Part shown: positions 1 to 8,608 of the stretch, piece after piece
How the letters are laid out: every line of letters starts with the position of its first letter
How positions within the stretch are numbered: the first letter of the stretch is position 1
Assembly: GCA_020026415.1 (NCBI GenBank)
Contig: JAHHQL010000007.1
Coordinates: forward strand, 30,334 to 94,333
From: Alistipes sp.
GTDB taxonomy: Bacteria; Bacteroidota; Bacteroidia; Bacteroidales; Rikenellaceae
DNA: 64,000 bases
Reading direction: 5' to 3'
Made by a program: the position numbers and the translations under genes
Notes under the pieces: generated by a model
Seen by the model: the letters and a program-made list of their open reading frames with translations, nothing else
Database searches by the model: none
Told to the model about the DNA's origin: nothing

Positions 1-1865
1 TTCGGCAGATCGGGCAACTTCTCACCGTCGTTCTTGGTCAGCACCACCTCATTGTTTTCGTTGAGCGAGTAACTTGCATCGACCTTCAGCGAATCGTAAA
101 GCGTACGAAAATCGCGTACCAGCACCTCGCGCAACGACTCGGCACGACCTTTTGCCAGACGGTTGTTCACCGACCAACTGCCCTCAGGCGAAGATGTTGC
201 ACGAAGCGTGATGCTGTCGATGATATAAACCGGATCGGTCATCAGCGCATAGGTCAATTTACGCACCTCGTCCAACTGCTTGCGATTAACCTGCATGGTG
301 TCCGCCATACGGGTCTTGCCCTGCGGAAAATTGAAGTAGAACCGGGCGTTGGCCTCGGCATCTCGCAGAACAATCACCTGCTTGTAGCGGGTTTCGTCGT
401 CGATGAAGTTCGTCATCGAAGCCACCGTATAGACCAGTGTATCGGAGTTCACCAATTTGTACCCCGAATCACTGTTGTAATTCTCGACAAGACCGTTCAG
501 ATACAACAGAAGTTGCGAAGTATTCTCATCGGCCTGTACCGTCTCGTTATAGACATACGACACACTGCCGTCCACATTACGGATCACCGTATCGAGTCTG
601 GCAGGTGCGACAAACGGCTTGCGCACCATGTCGGCAAAGACACGCTCCTTATCGGCTCGTTTACGCTCGTTGCGGGCAATCTTATTCCCCGAAAGCAGCG
701 ACTCGCGCAGGGCGGCCGTATCTACTTCGGCGGCGGCTCCCGTATGGAACGCGGCACGACGACGGTTATAGTTTGCCTGAAGCACACTATCGCTCAGGCA
801 TTCGGCCATATCTCCGATCTTGTCGTATTTATAACCCGTCACCCATGCGCGAGTGTGTGCATCTTCAACCAGTCGGCGTTTGTCCGCACGATCAATATTC
901 CTACGGCGGACATTCCGCGAGGTAGTCTGCAACATGAGCATCTCTTTCTCGCGACAATTATCTTTGGCATCGGCATATTCGCCTCCGACACGCTTATAGA
1001 TCTCACCACCGTGCTGATACCGGTCGTTCTTATGGAGGTAACGCGGCGCAAAGTAGTCGTTCAGATGATCGAGTTTGTCGGAAGAATCCGAGACATAGGT
1101 CGTATAGCGTCTTACCTTGCGATCGGTCGATTTGATGTACCCGCGCAACATATTCTCCTGACGCCGACGCTGTCCCTCCGTCACCCAGCCCACCGTTCGG
1201 TCTGTTTCGGCCTCATCGGGCGAAAGCATGTTGATACGTGCCTCATCGGCAGCATTCTTCGACCGCATCGCCTCATGGTCGGCCATATAGCGGTCATAGG
1301 CTTCGCCGTCGCCGAACACCGTGAAGAAATCGGCACTATCCACAATCGACTGTTCGAAATGCTCGTAGCGTGCATAATCGCGTTCCTGTCGGGCACGGAA
1401 GTGCGCCCCCGACAATACGAGCGGATCCAGAGCCATCTCCTCCGTTCCCTTGCGGATCATCGGGTTGATGGTAAATCGCCAATTCTTGTTGTAATAATCC
1501 TCAGGAACGGTCACTACAAAATCGACATTGATCTTGCCGTTACGTTCCACCAGATTGCGACGGCTTCCGGCCGAAATCACCACCTCGTCGATCGAAATCG
1601 AGAGGGTTTTCTCACCCGTCTGCTCATCCACCTCCGCGGGGATCAGAATCATCTCGGTACCGTCCTGCTGTTTGAAGGTGATCTTCTTGGGAGTCTCTTT
1701 CTTCTGCCCGGATTCTTCAACTGCCGAAGTGATGTTCTTCGGCAAATGCAATTCCACCTCAGGATTGTCCTTGTGCAGTTTGTGCATGCTCGAACAATCC
1801 GCAAGCAACAACAACACCAGAAGACCTGCTCCGAAGCGGGCGGCGTGATACGAATAAGTTCTCAT
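1..1865 (-). CDS. OmpA-like surface lipoprotein of a fimbria-type locus (3' end outside window)
   Basis: This reading frame starts at ATG 1865 and stays open to the window edge, giving about 621 residues without a stop. The N-terminus is a hydrophobic signal ending in LLLLADCSS, which looks like a lipobox although Asp just before the Cys is unusual. The middle is long, charged and rich in Arg, Asp and Tyr. Near the visible end the motif ATSSPEGSW followed by NNRLAKGRAESLREVL matches the peptidoglycan-binding core of OmpA-type C-terminal domains in Bacteroidota. It lies 13 bases downstream of the DUF3868 gene. DUF3575, DUF3868 and OmpA-like genes typically sit beside fimbrillin (Mfa/Fim type) genes, so a role in anchoring or assembling surface fimbriae is inferred. 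The exact family is not certain and the stop codon is not visible. Confidence 0.75.
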   Translation of the reverse strand, partial: MRTYSYHAARFGAGLLVLLLLADCSSMHKLHKDNPEVELHLPKNITSAVEESGQKKETPKKITFKQQDGTEMILIPAEVDEQTGEKTLSISIDEVVISAGSRRNLVERNGKINVDFVVTVPEDYYNKNWRFTINPMIRKGTEEMALDPLVLSGAHFRARQERDYARYEHFEQSIVDSADFFTVFGDGEAYDRYMADHEAMRSKNAADEARINMLSPDEAETDRTVGWVTEGQRRRQENMLRGYIKSTDRKVRRYTTYVSDSSDKLDHLNDYFAPRYLHKNDRYQHGGEIYKRVGGEYADAKDNCREKEMLMLQTTSRNVRRRNIDRADKRRLVEDAHTRAWVTGYKYDKIGDMAECLSDSVLQANYNRRRAAFHTGAAAEVDTAALRESLLSGNKIARNERKRADKERVFADMVRKPFVAPARLDTVIRNVDGSVSYVYNETVQADENTSQLLLYLNGLVENYNSDSGYKLVNSDTLVYTVASMTNFIDDETRYKQVIVLRDAEANARFYFNFPQGKTRMADTMQVNRKQLDEVRKLTYALMTDPVYIIDSITLRATSSPEGSWSVNNRLAKGRAESLREVLVRDFRTLYDSLKVDASYSLNENNEVVLTKNDGEKLPDLP

Positions 1866-1878
1866 AAAGCCCTTGTGT

Positions 1879-2370
1879 TTATTCCACATCCACCGCACCG
1901 TTCACATCGACCGTAAACACACGCTTCACGTTGCCCGGCGATGTAAGCACCTGACGCAAAACAAGCGTTGCTTTCGCCATCCACTCCTCGTAATCGACCG
2001 AATAGCGGTAGATGAAAGTCTCGTTTTTATGAGCCGCAGCATCAATCACCAGATGAGGCTTGCAATCGGTCCAATACTTGCCCGAAAGTTTCTGACGGCG
2101 TTCCATCATGTGTTTCTGGTAACGGCCGTTGATCAGCACATGCGGAAACAAGACCACCGACTGATGGTCGGCCGTACTCAATTCGGGAAGGATCGCCCAA
2201 CTCTCGTTGCGGGAAATGGCATGTTTGCCCACCCCGATTTCCAATTCCACGACCAGTTTATCGCCCTGTTTAGCCAAAACCTTACGGGTGACACTCTCTT
2301 CGCCTGCAATTTGTGCCGATACCGACAGCGAAAAGAACAGCAGTGCCAGTGCAAATATCATCTTTTTCAT
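1879..2370 (-). CDS. DUF3868-like exported protein
   Basis: A 163-residue protein with a clear signal peptide (MKKMIFALALLFFSLSVSAQ). The region with ESWAILPEL, FPHVLINGRY and RRQKLSG resembles the N-terminal DUF3868 module of Bacteroidota fimbrial-locus proteins, where a short beta-rich domain precedes an OmpA-type part. Here the OmpA-like part is a separate downstream gene. The start is ATG 2370, nine bases after the end of the broken DUF3575 gene, so the three genes form one transcription unit. The cellular site is probably periplasm or outer membrane. The molecular role is unknown; involvement in surface fimbria assembly comes from gene neighbourhood only. Confidence 0.6.
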   Translation of the reverse strand: MKKMIFALALLFFSLSVSAQIAGEESVTRKVLAKQGDKLVVELEIGVGKHAISRNESWAILPELSTADHQSVVLFPHVLINGRYQKHMMERRQKLSGKYWTDCKPHLVIDAAAHKNETFIYRYSVDYEEWMAKATLVLRQVLTSPGNVKRVFTVDVNGAVDVE

Positions 2371-2379
2371 GACTTTCTC

Positions 2380-2936
2380 TTATTTACGCGAATTAAAGAA
2401 ATAAACGAACGAAATACCCACCTCCGTCGGGAACGGCAGGATGCGTCAGGTATAGTGATGCGGACGCCGGGCATCCTGACTGTAAGAATCCGTCGTTTTC
2501 TTGGTTCGGTATTCAAAACGGAGCAGACCTGCGCCCATCGAAGTCTCAATGTAGAAACTGTAACCCAAGCCCCAACCGGCACCGAAGAACGAACCTTTAT
2601 AGTATTTATCGGCAAAGCGTCTGATGCTGAACGGTCCCTCAAAACCGCCTCCGATCAGATGCGCACTGACGAAGAAATGCGAATATTTCTCGGAAAACCA
2701 ATAACGGTACTCAGGACGCACGAACCAATGCTGCATCTTGGCATCATCGCCGAAGGTCCATGGGTTGAAGTTTGCCGTCGTGGAGATGGTCGATTTTTGC
2801 GAAACGGCAAATTCGTCACCCAAGTTGGGTGTGGCGCAGCCCAGTAGAGTGTGTTGGTTTTCAAAGCAAACTACTGTGCTGAACTTGTACCTGCTGCCAT
2901 ACAGAAAACAAAGAGTAAAAATAACTTTTTCAACAT
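2380..2936 (-). pseudogene. DUF3575 protein gene broken by two stops and a frameshift
   Basis: Three pieces in two frames add up to one DUF3575 protein. From ATG 2936 a signal peptide can be read (MLKKLFLLFVFCMAAGTSSAQ), then a TAG at 2871-2873, then FALKTNTLYWAA. A shift near 2829-2842 moves the match to the next frame, TPNLGDEFAVSQ, followed by the family hallmarks FNPWTF and HWFVRPEYRYWF. A TGA at 2446-2448 cuts this frame 22 codons early, and the sequence after it (PFPTEVGISFVYFF) is the expected C-terminal strand. The final TAA is at 2380-2382. In DUF3575 proteins this is a small outer-membrane beta-barrel encoded in fimbrial loci. Three independent lesions make sequencing error an unlikely sole cause. 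Downstream genes could still be transcribed. Confidence 0.85.
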
Positions 2937-3205
2937 AAATAATGTTATAAAGTTTACAAATCCGAAATTTCCGGAACCGACTTCCAAGATTCGGTCCTGA
3001 TTGTAAAAATAGAAAAAAATATTGCCCCTGATCAAACTTTTTGACGGACATATCCGGCAGTCTGCAAACCCACAACATGCCTAAAGTTTTAATCCGTTTT
3101 TCTACAACATGAAAAACAACCGTTTACCCCACGGAGCATATCGTACACGGAAACTCCCGTCCCTCCCAAAATGTTGTGATCCGGCATCTCCCGCCGTATC
3201 GGCAT

Positions 3206-3243
3206 AAAAAAAAAGACCTTTGAGACAACCCAAAGGCCTTTTT
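3206..3243 (-). terminator. Terminator after the purine permease gene
   Basis: On the minus strand, GGCCTTTG, a loop of eight bases, CAAAGGTC and a run of T form a rho-independent terminator 19 bases past the permease stop codon. Confidence 0.85.
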
Positions 3244-3261
3244 CCAAATATTCATGTCACT

Positions 3262-4545
3262 CTAAATAAAGTACTTGATCAAGAACAAAGCACAAAGAAT
3301 ATAAATCGACAGGGGCAATTTGTCAAATCGGCGACTCAGCACATTGACGAACACATAGCAGATCAAACCCAACAGCACACCGTCGGAAATGCTGTAAGCC
3401 AACGGCATAAAAATGATGCACACGAACGAAGGCACGGCTTCCGAATAATCCGACAAGTCGATGTCCTTAATCGGGGTCATCATCATGAGTCCCACCAAGA
3501 TCAGCACGGGAGCCGTGGCAGCCGCGGGAATCGACAGAAACAACGGGGCAAAGAACAACGACAACAGGAAGCAGACACCTGTCGAAAACGCCGTAAGGCC
3601 TGTGCGGCCGCCCTCGATCACGCCCGATGCACTCTCAACAAACGTCGTCACGGTACTCGTTCCGAGCATGGCACCCGTCGTCGTGGCGATGGCATCGGCC
3701 ATAAAGGCGCGTTTGCCGTTGGGGATCTTACCGTCCTTCAACATGCCCGCCTTGGTCGTAACGCCCACCAACGTCCCGATCGTATCGAACATATCGACAA
3801 ACAACATCGTCAGCACCGTGATGAACATCTTGCCCGTAAGGATCTCCGAAGCATCGAATTTCATGAAAATGGGTTCGATGGAAGGAGGCGTACTCATCAA
3901 TCCGTTATATTGGGTTATTTCCATCGGGATGCCAATGATCGTAGTGATCAGAATACCGACAAGCAGAGCCCCCTTCACACGCAGGATAAGCAGCACCGCC
4001 GTCAGAATCACACCGATGAACGACAACAGTGCAGAGCCGTGCGTAATATCGCCCAGTGCCACCAGCGTCGCGGGGTTATCGACGATCACACCCGCACTTT
4101 GCAACCCGATGAACGAAATAAACAGACCGATACCCACACTGATTGCATTCTTGATGGTCATGGGGATCGAATTGACGATCGCCTCGCGCAGGTTCGTCAG
4201 CGTCAGAAGGATAAAAATAACACCCTCAATCAATACCGCCGTCAGTGCAAACTCCCACGAAAGCCCCATCTTCTGGCAGATCGTATAGGCAAAAAACGCA
4301 TTGAGTCCCATACCCGGAGCCAATGCAAAGGGAAGTTTCGCCCAGCAGGCCATGATAAACGTACCCAACACGGCCGAAAGGATCGTCGTGGTGAAAACGG
4401 CATCTTTATCCATGCCCGCATCGTGCAATACGGCGGGGTTCACGGCCAAGATGTAGGCCATGGTCAAAAAAGTGGTGATACCGGCAAGAATTTCCGTTTT
4501 CACGGTCGTCTTTTGCGGATCAAATCCGAAGAGTTTTTTCAGCAT
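3262..4545 (-). CDS. AzgA-type purine (adenine/guanine/hypoxanthine) permease
   Basis: A 427-residue integral membrane protein of the NCS2 nucleobase transporter superfamily, AzgA branch. The N-terminus (LFGFDPQKTTVKTEILAGIT, then FLTMAYILAVNP) and the segment LALAPGMGLNAFFAYT-like (here FALAPGMGLNAFFAYT) are family signatures. GATTST-type residues are replaced by GTSTVTTFVESASGVIEGG in the second half, also characteristic. About 12-14 hydrophobic segments fit the usual fold, and the length is typical. It should import purine bases by proton symport across the inner membrane for salvage. It is monocistronic, with its own promoter box at 4606-4613 and a terminator. Which purine is preferred cannot be read from sequence. 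No purine riboswitch was recognised in the roughly 50-base leader. Confidence 0.9.
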   Translation of the reverse strand: MLKKLFGFDPQKTTVKTEILAGITTFLTMAYILAVNPAVLHDAGMDKDAVFTTTILSAVLGTFIMACWAKLPFALAPGMGLNAFFAYTICQKMGLSWEFALTAVLIEGVIFILLTLTNLREAIVNSIPMTIKNAISVGIGLFISFIGLQSAGVIVDNPATLVALGDITHGSALLSFIGVILTAVLLILRVKGALLVGILITTIIGIPMEITQYNGLMSTPPSIEPIFMKFDASEILTGKMFITVLTMLFVDMFDTIGTLVGVTTKAGMLKDGKIPNGKRAFMADAIATTTGAMLGTSTVTTFVESASGVIEGGRTGLTAFSTGVCFLLSLFFAPLFLSIPAAATAPVLILVGLMMMTPIKDIDLSDYSEAVPSFVCIIFMPLAYSISDGVLLGLICYVFVNVLSRRFDKLPLSIYILCALFLIKYFI

Positions 4546-4605
4546 ATCTCAAGTTCTATAAAAAATTTTCGGTGCATCTCGGAAGGATTGTTCCCAACGA
4601 AAATG

Positions 4606-4613
4606 CAAAACTA
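4606..4613 (-). promoter_or_regulatory. Promoter -7 box for the purine permease
   Basis: TAGTTTTG on the minus strand fits the Bacteroidota TAnnTTTG box about 60 bases before the permease ATG. No convincing -33 element was found at the usual distance. Confidence 0.45.
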
Positions 4614-4771
4614 ACCAAGAAAATCCAACAAAACGACCTTCCGCCGATTTTTATATCAACACTCTGTAAACAATTCCGATTTCCAACGCTCCATCACCAC
4701 GAAAAACCGCAAAAAACGAGCATCTGCCAAATATTCGTTGTATATTGGTCATACTCTAAAACTCAATTCTT

Positions 4772-5365
4772 ATGAAAACCAGATTACTCACATTGCTTGT
4801 CGCCCTTCTCCTGTCGGCAACGGTTTCTGCCCAAGACCATCTTTCGTTTAAGGGCGTTCCCATCAAAGGCAGCCTCACCGAATTTTGCAACAAATTAAAG
4901 GGGAAAGGATTAAAACTCATCACCAAAGACGAAACAAGAGCCTTACTGCAAGGCGATTTCACCGGCAAATCGTCCACAATATATGTGGAAGCCTCCGACA
5001 ACGGATCAAACATCCATACCGTGTCCGTAATTGTCGAACTGAGCAACGAATGGGATCCGCTTATAGAGAACTACACCTACTACAAAAAGATCTACTCTCA
5101 GAAATACGGAGAACCTGTCGCTTGTGAAGAAATCGTTCCAAGTTATATGGACAGCAGCAACTCTGCTAAAATGTTAGGGCTCTCCAATGGAAGGGTAATT
5201 TATGATTGCACATGGAAAACAGCAGGCGGTACGATCCGACTCTCGATCGAAAAGAACACCAACCCCGACCAAGGCTTATCCTCAAATGCAGGCATGGTGA
5301 TCATCCGCTACCAAGATCCCCAAAACATCGAAGACAAGATCCAAAAAGATCTGGAGGAGATTTAA
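4772..5365 (+). CDS. Small secreted protein of unknown function
   Basis: A 197-residue protein with a signal peptide (MKTRLLTLLVALLLSATVSAQ). The mature part begins FKGVPIKGSLTEFCNKLKGKG and contains GDFTGKSSTIYV and YYKKIYSQKYGEP. This is a pattern common in small Bacteroidota periplasmic proteins that have no assigned function. It is clearly richer in A+T than the flanking operons. The gene stands alone, convergent with the Zorya-like operon whose last gene ends at 5481. No enzyme motif, lipobox or membrane segment beyond the signal is visible. The start ATG 4772 is chosen because it immediately precedes the signal peptide. Confidence 0.75.
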   Translation: MKTRLLTLLVALLLSATVSAQDHLSFKGVPIKGSLTEFCNKLKGKGLKLITKDETRALLQGDFTGKSSTIYVEASDNGSNIHTVSVIVELSNEWDPLIENYTYYKKIYSQKYGEPVACEEIVPSYMDSSNSAKMLGLSNGRVIYDCTWKTAGGTIRLSIEKNTNPDQGLSSNAGMVIIRYQDPQNIEDKIQKDLEEI

Positions 5366-5480
5366 CCGCCACTCTTCGGCAAAAAAATAGACAAAACTAC
5401 AAACCTCAATTATTTTTATGCCCCCTTGTAAAAGCAGCAATTTATGACATTCAGGTTCTCCAACTTCAAGGAAACAACAT

Positions 5481-6281
5481 TTATTTTTTCGGATAGTCGG
5501 CGTTAAATTGCTCCAAACGGATGCGGTTCGCCCCCCGCAAAAAATTATGCTCATGGATGGCATCGACGTGGGCATGACAACGGATGCAGAGGCACTCCAA
5601 ATTGGAGGTCTTGTTGTGCAGTTTATTGCCGTCACGATGGTGCACGTGCATATATTGTCGGTCGAACACATTGTCGATATGCAGTCCGCAACGCTCACAC
5701 GTGTAATTTTTCATCGCACGATAGGCCGCACTGATCTTCTCCCAATCCTTCGTGTAACCGAAAATATCCACCTCCACATTCTGCGGCTTGTCATCCTCCA
5801 CATTGTTCGACTGCTTGAGGATCTCGACAAATTCCGAAGTATTCATCTCCTGATTCTGCTCCATCGCAATGTGTGCGCAAAGTTTGCAAAGAGGCAGATT
5901 TTCTACCTTCTTTACACGCCTTCCATCATCCAGATCCTCCACCTTAACCGATGAGGTATTCGCCCTGCCATACTCCTTTTCGAACGATCCCGAATCCATA
6001 AAGGCTTGAATCGTCTGACATTTGCGAATATGAAAACGCGGAAGTCCAAACTCCTGCAAGTGATATTTTCGCTTGTAAAGGAAAATTTGCTGGGGCGCGT
6101 TACCCTCCTCGTCCTTTAGGAAAATACCCTTATCCGTGAACTCGACCTTACTCCTCAGATCGTTGATGTCCACCCCCACGTTCTCCACCTCCCGATAGCC
6201 CGCAGCCTTTTCGACCCGACGACCCATCTTAGTCAGCAGATTCTTCAGACCTTCAAAGGTATAGATCGGTTTCTCGTCCAT
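5481..6281 (-). CDS. HNH endonuclease, ZorE-like effector of a Zorya-II-type operon
   Basis: A 266-residue protein. The C-terminal third holds an HNH/McrA-type nuclease module: Cys195-x2-Cys198, then HVHHRDGN at 212-219, Asn227, and Cys232-x2-Cys235. The paired cysteines would bind structural zinc and His214/His215 are the catalytic candidates. The first 180 residues are not a domain I recognise. They carry an RFHIRKCQTIQAF segment and another CxxC (LCKLC). The chosen ATG at 6281 shares its A with the TAA of the upstream zorB-like gene (TAATG), so translation is probably coupled; an upstream in-frame start at 6404 would overlap zorB by 124 bases and is unlikely. In type II Zorya the third protein, ZorE, is an HNH nuclease, so DNA nicking during phage infection is the inferred role. 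Confidence 0.8.
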   Translation of the reverse strand: MDEKPIYTFEGLKNLLTKMGRRVEKAAGYREVENVGVDINDLRSKVEFTDKGIFLKDEEGNAPQQIFLYKRKYHLQEFGLPRFHIRKCQTIQAFMDSGSFEKEYGRANTSSVKVEDLDDGRRVKKVENLPLCKLCAHIAMEQNQEMNTSEFVEILKQSNNVEDDKPQNVEVDIFGYTKDWEKISAAYRAMKNYTCERCGLHIDNVFDRQYMHVHHRDGNKLHNKTSNLECLCIRCHAHVDAIHEHNFLRGANRIRLEQFNADYPKK

Positions 6282-6985
6282 TACTTTTCGAGGTTTTTCT
6301 GCACAAATTTCTCCAACATCTTCTCGCCCGAAGTCACGATACGGAACTCCACACGACGCGAAAGCCGTTGGTTGATCTCCTTTTTCGAATGAAGCGTATA
6401 ACACCCCTCATCGTCCAAGGATTTTCCATACGACAGGCCGTTACACGTAAACCAATACTCCAACAAATGGCGTTGTTCGGGCGTATAACTTGCGAAGTGA
6501 GGCATCCGGCGGAAATAGCGAAGCACGCTCAAGGCGCGTCGTTGCGAAAGAATGACATTGGCAATATAGGGATCGGCATCCAACGAAGGATAAGGCACAT
6601 CGTCGGTATGCCCCTCGATGCGGATTTCGACAATGTCTTTACGCAGACTGTCGTTGAGCAGAATATCGAAGTAACGGGGCAGAAAGTCATCCAAGATACG
6701 GCAGAATTGGGGCGTCAGATCCCATCGCCCTTGGGCAAACAACACCGTCGGATCTTTGAATTTCATCGTCAGATCCCGACCAATCGCCATCTGCCACTTG
6801 AGGGTATCCCCCGCAAATTCCCGCACCAGATGAGCGTGCAGATTTTGCTTGGTTTCGACATATTCGGTCAAGATGCTCTGATTCTTATCCACACGGCTGA
6901 TGTAGGCCACCGCAATAAACAGAAAGATGACCATCAAACCCGTCATCAAGTCCGAAACGGACATCCATACATTGTGCTTTGCCAT
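6281..6985 (-). CDS. ZorB-like MotB/OmpA-family stator protein
   Basis: A 234-residue protein with one N-terminal membrane segment (SDLMTGLMVIFLFIAVAYIS). Asp12 sits at the position of the proton-carrying Asp of MotB. It is followed by a linker and an OmpA/MotB peptidoglycan-binding domain with the core IEGHTDDVPYP and LSQRRALSVLRYF. With its upstream partner it should form a proton-driven inner-membrane complex anchored to the cell wall. It starts three bases after the zorA-like stop and overlaps the HNH gene by one base, so the three are one operon. A flagellar role is unlikely because no flagellar gene is nearby and gut Bacteroidales are normally non-flagellate. Type II Zorya (ZorA-ZorB-ZorE) gives the best match in gene order. 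Confidence 0.8.
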   Translation of the reverse strand: MAKHNVWMSVSDLMTGLMVIFLFIAVAYISRVDKNQSILTEYVETKQNLHAHLVREFAGDTLKWQMAIGRDLTMKFKDPTVLFAQGRWDLTPQFCRILDDFLPRYFDILLNDSLRKDIVEIRIEGHTDDVPYPSLDADPYIANVILSQRRALSVLRYFRRMPHFASYTPEQRHLLEYWFTCNGLSYGKSLDDEGCYTLHSKKEINQRLSRRVEFRIVTSGEKMLEKFVQKNLEK

Positions 6986-6988
6986 GAC

Positions 6989-8566
6989 CTATCGCGTTTG
7001 TTTGACCATGGCCTGAATGCAGGTATCCAACTCGGCCAACGTAGCACTCAGACGGGCATAGAAACGCTCGTCCAGACGCGTGAGTTGCTGGTTGAGCGTC
7101 TGCGAACCTTGCGTGATGTACCCCACGCCCTCCTCCAGACTGCGTTTGGTCGTCTGCCAGAACTGCTCGTTGTAGTCCCTGAGTTTGTTCAGTTCGTCCA
7201 ACTTCTCGATGAGCAACTGCACCCCGTCCACAAAGTTACGTTGCTTACGCACCCAATCATTGAGTGACTGCGTAGCCTTGTCGAATTGCGTCATGTTGTC
7301 CTTCGTGAGCGTAACGGTGTCAGACAAGGAAGTGGTAATCGTCACAAATTTCTCATCCTCGATCATCACCTTATTCAAGGCTTCGACAATCTGATTGAGT
7401 TTACCGCCATCACTAACCAGCATACGGGTATCTGTTCCGACTTGGCTTAATACCGTGGAAGTTGCACTAAATTCATGCGCCATGGAGTGATATTGGACGG
7501 TCAGTTCCTCGATCATCTTCTTGTTGTCCTGCTGCCACGTATTAAGTCGCTCCACACTCGTGTTGAGTTGCTCGAAATTCTCCTGAATCAACTTATTGAT
7601 AAGTTCGTTCATGCTCTTCTGAAACTGCTCCGTCACGTTCTTCATCACCTCCACCAGAGCCTCCGTATTGCTCTTTTTCAGGAGTTCGGTAAATTCATCG
7701 AACTTGCGGGACATCAACTCGTTGCTCTCGGCCATCTTGTCCTCAATCTCGATCGCCTCGGCATGGAGTTTCTTGTCGAACTGCTTGACTTCCTCACAAA
7801 CATCCTCCCCCACGGAAGCAATGCCCGACGTAAGATCGGCAATCTCACCCGCAAATTTCGCCACATCGCCCATCTGCTGTTTCATCACCTTGCCGGACTC
7901 AATTTGGCGTTCCATTTTCTCCTCCACGTTGCCCATCATCAGCACCATATTGCCCACGCCTTGGTGAATTTCGCCCAACGAATTGGTTTGCGACTGCGCC
8001 TGCAAGACCAACGAATTGCAGTTTGAACTCATTTGTTCGGAATGAGAAGCGATTTTATCCAACACCTCCCCCACCTTCAAATAGAAAGTCGTCTGATTAT
8101 TGGCTTGTTTGAGTGTCTCTTCTTTGAGTCGCTCCAAGGTTTCACGGTTCGATTCGCTCATCGCCTTCACGGCCTTCACAATCTCACCCGCCGCCATGTT
8201 CACATCCGAAATGCCCTTATCCTCGCCATCGAAAATTTCGCTGATGTAGCGCGACAGCACCAACGAACCCAGCATACCGGCAAGCGACGTAAAAAATGCC
8301 GTTTTCAGACCATCCAACAGCAAGGGGATGCTGTGGTCCAAATTATCCGTATCGAAATCCAACAGACCGATGGTAATACCTAAGAATGTACCCAAGACAC
8401 CGAGCGTCGAAATAAACGAAGGGATTTGCTCGATTTTGCGCCTGTGGGCAATCAGCGAACCTTGTTTGATTTTGCGCCGAATATAAAAATAGGCACCCAC
8501 AGCAGCACCCACAATGATTAACGTACAAATCAACGTAAACAAATCTATATTCTGAAAAAGTTTCAT
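6989..8566 (-). CDS. ZorA-like MotA/TolQ/ExbB-family channel with long cytoplasmic coiled-coil tail
   Basis: A 525-residue protein. Three membrane segments lie in the first 110 residues: about 8-28, 50-70 (STLGVLGTFLGITIGLLDF) and 88-107 (LKTAFFTSLAGMLGSLVL). The last two carry the TolQ/ExbB/MotA proton-channel signature. The remaining 400 residues are Glu/Lys/Gln-rich with heptad-like repeats and no enzymatic motif, consistent with the long cytoplasmic tail known in ZorA. ExbB or TolQ proteins lack such a tail. It is the first gene of the operon and partners the MotB-like protein. A perfect 14-base palindrome lies 29 bases before its ATG. Energised membrane sensing of phage attack and recruitment of the nuclease is inferred from work on Zorya, not shown here. 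Confidence 0.8.
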   Translation of the reverse strand: MKLFQNIDLFTLICTLIIVGAAVGAYFYIRRKIKQGSLIAHRRKIEQIPSFISTLGVLGTFLGITIGLLDFDTDNLDHSIPLLLDGLKTAFFTSLAGMLGSLVLSRYISEIFDGEDKGISDVNMAAGEIVKAVKAMSESNRETLERLKEETLKQANNQTTFYLKVGEVLDKIASHSEQMSSNCNSLVLQAQSQTNSLGEIHQGVGNMVLMMGNVEEKMERQIESGKVMKQQMGDVAKFAGEIADLTSGIASVGEDVCEEVKQFDKKLHAEAIEIEDKMAESNELMSRKFDEFTELLKKSNTEALVEVMKNVTEQFQKSMNELINKLIQENFEQLNTSVERLNTWQQDNKKMIEELTVQYHSMAHEFSATSTVLSQVGTDTRMLVSDGGKLNQIVEALNKVMIEDEKFVTITTSLSDTVTLTKDNMTQFDKATQSLNDWVRKQRNFVDGVQLLIEKLDELNKLRDYNEQFWQTTKRSLEEGVGYITQGSQTLNQQLTRLDERFYARLSATLAELDTCIQAMVKQTR

Positions 8567-8594
8567 GGATATGAAAATATTTGGGATGTAAATC

Positions 8595-8608
8595 GGTTAA
8601 ATTTAACC
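8595..8608. promoter_or_regulatory. Perfect palindrome upstream of the Zorya-like operon
   Basis: GGTTAAATTTAACC equals its own reverse complement and lies 29 bases upstream of the first ATG of the operon. Its position suits an operator for a dimeric regulator. No regulator gene is adjacent, so the role is a guess. Confidence 0.4.

Noticed and set aside
513..1916. Open frame of 467 codons on the plus strand at the window start
   Set aside because: The minus strand holds an uninterrupted lipoprotein gene with an OmpA motif; the plus frame has no domain and no start context.
4546..4605. Purine riboswitch upstream of the AzgA-type permease
   Set aside because: The leader after the promoter box is only about 50 bases and lacks the conserved loops.
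6281..8566. MotA/MotB-like pair as flagellar or gliding motor stators
   Set aside because: No flagellar or gliding genes nearby; the tail is far longer than in MotA, and a coupled HNH nuclease fits Zorya instead.
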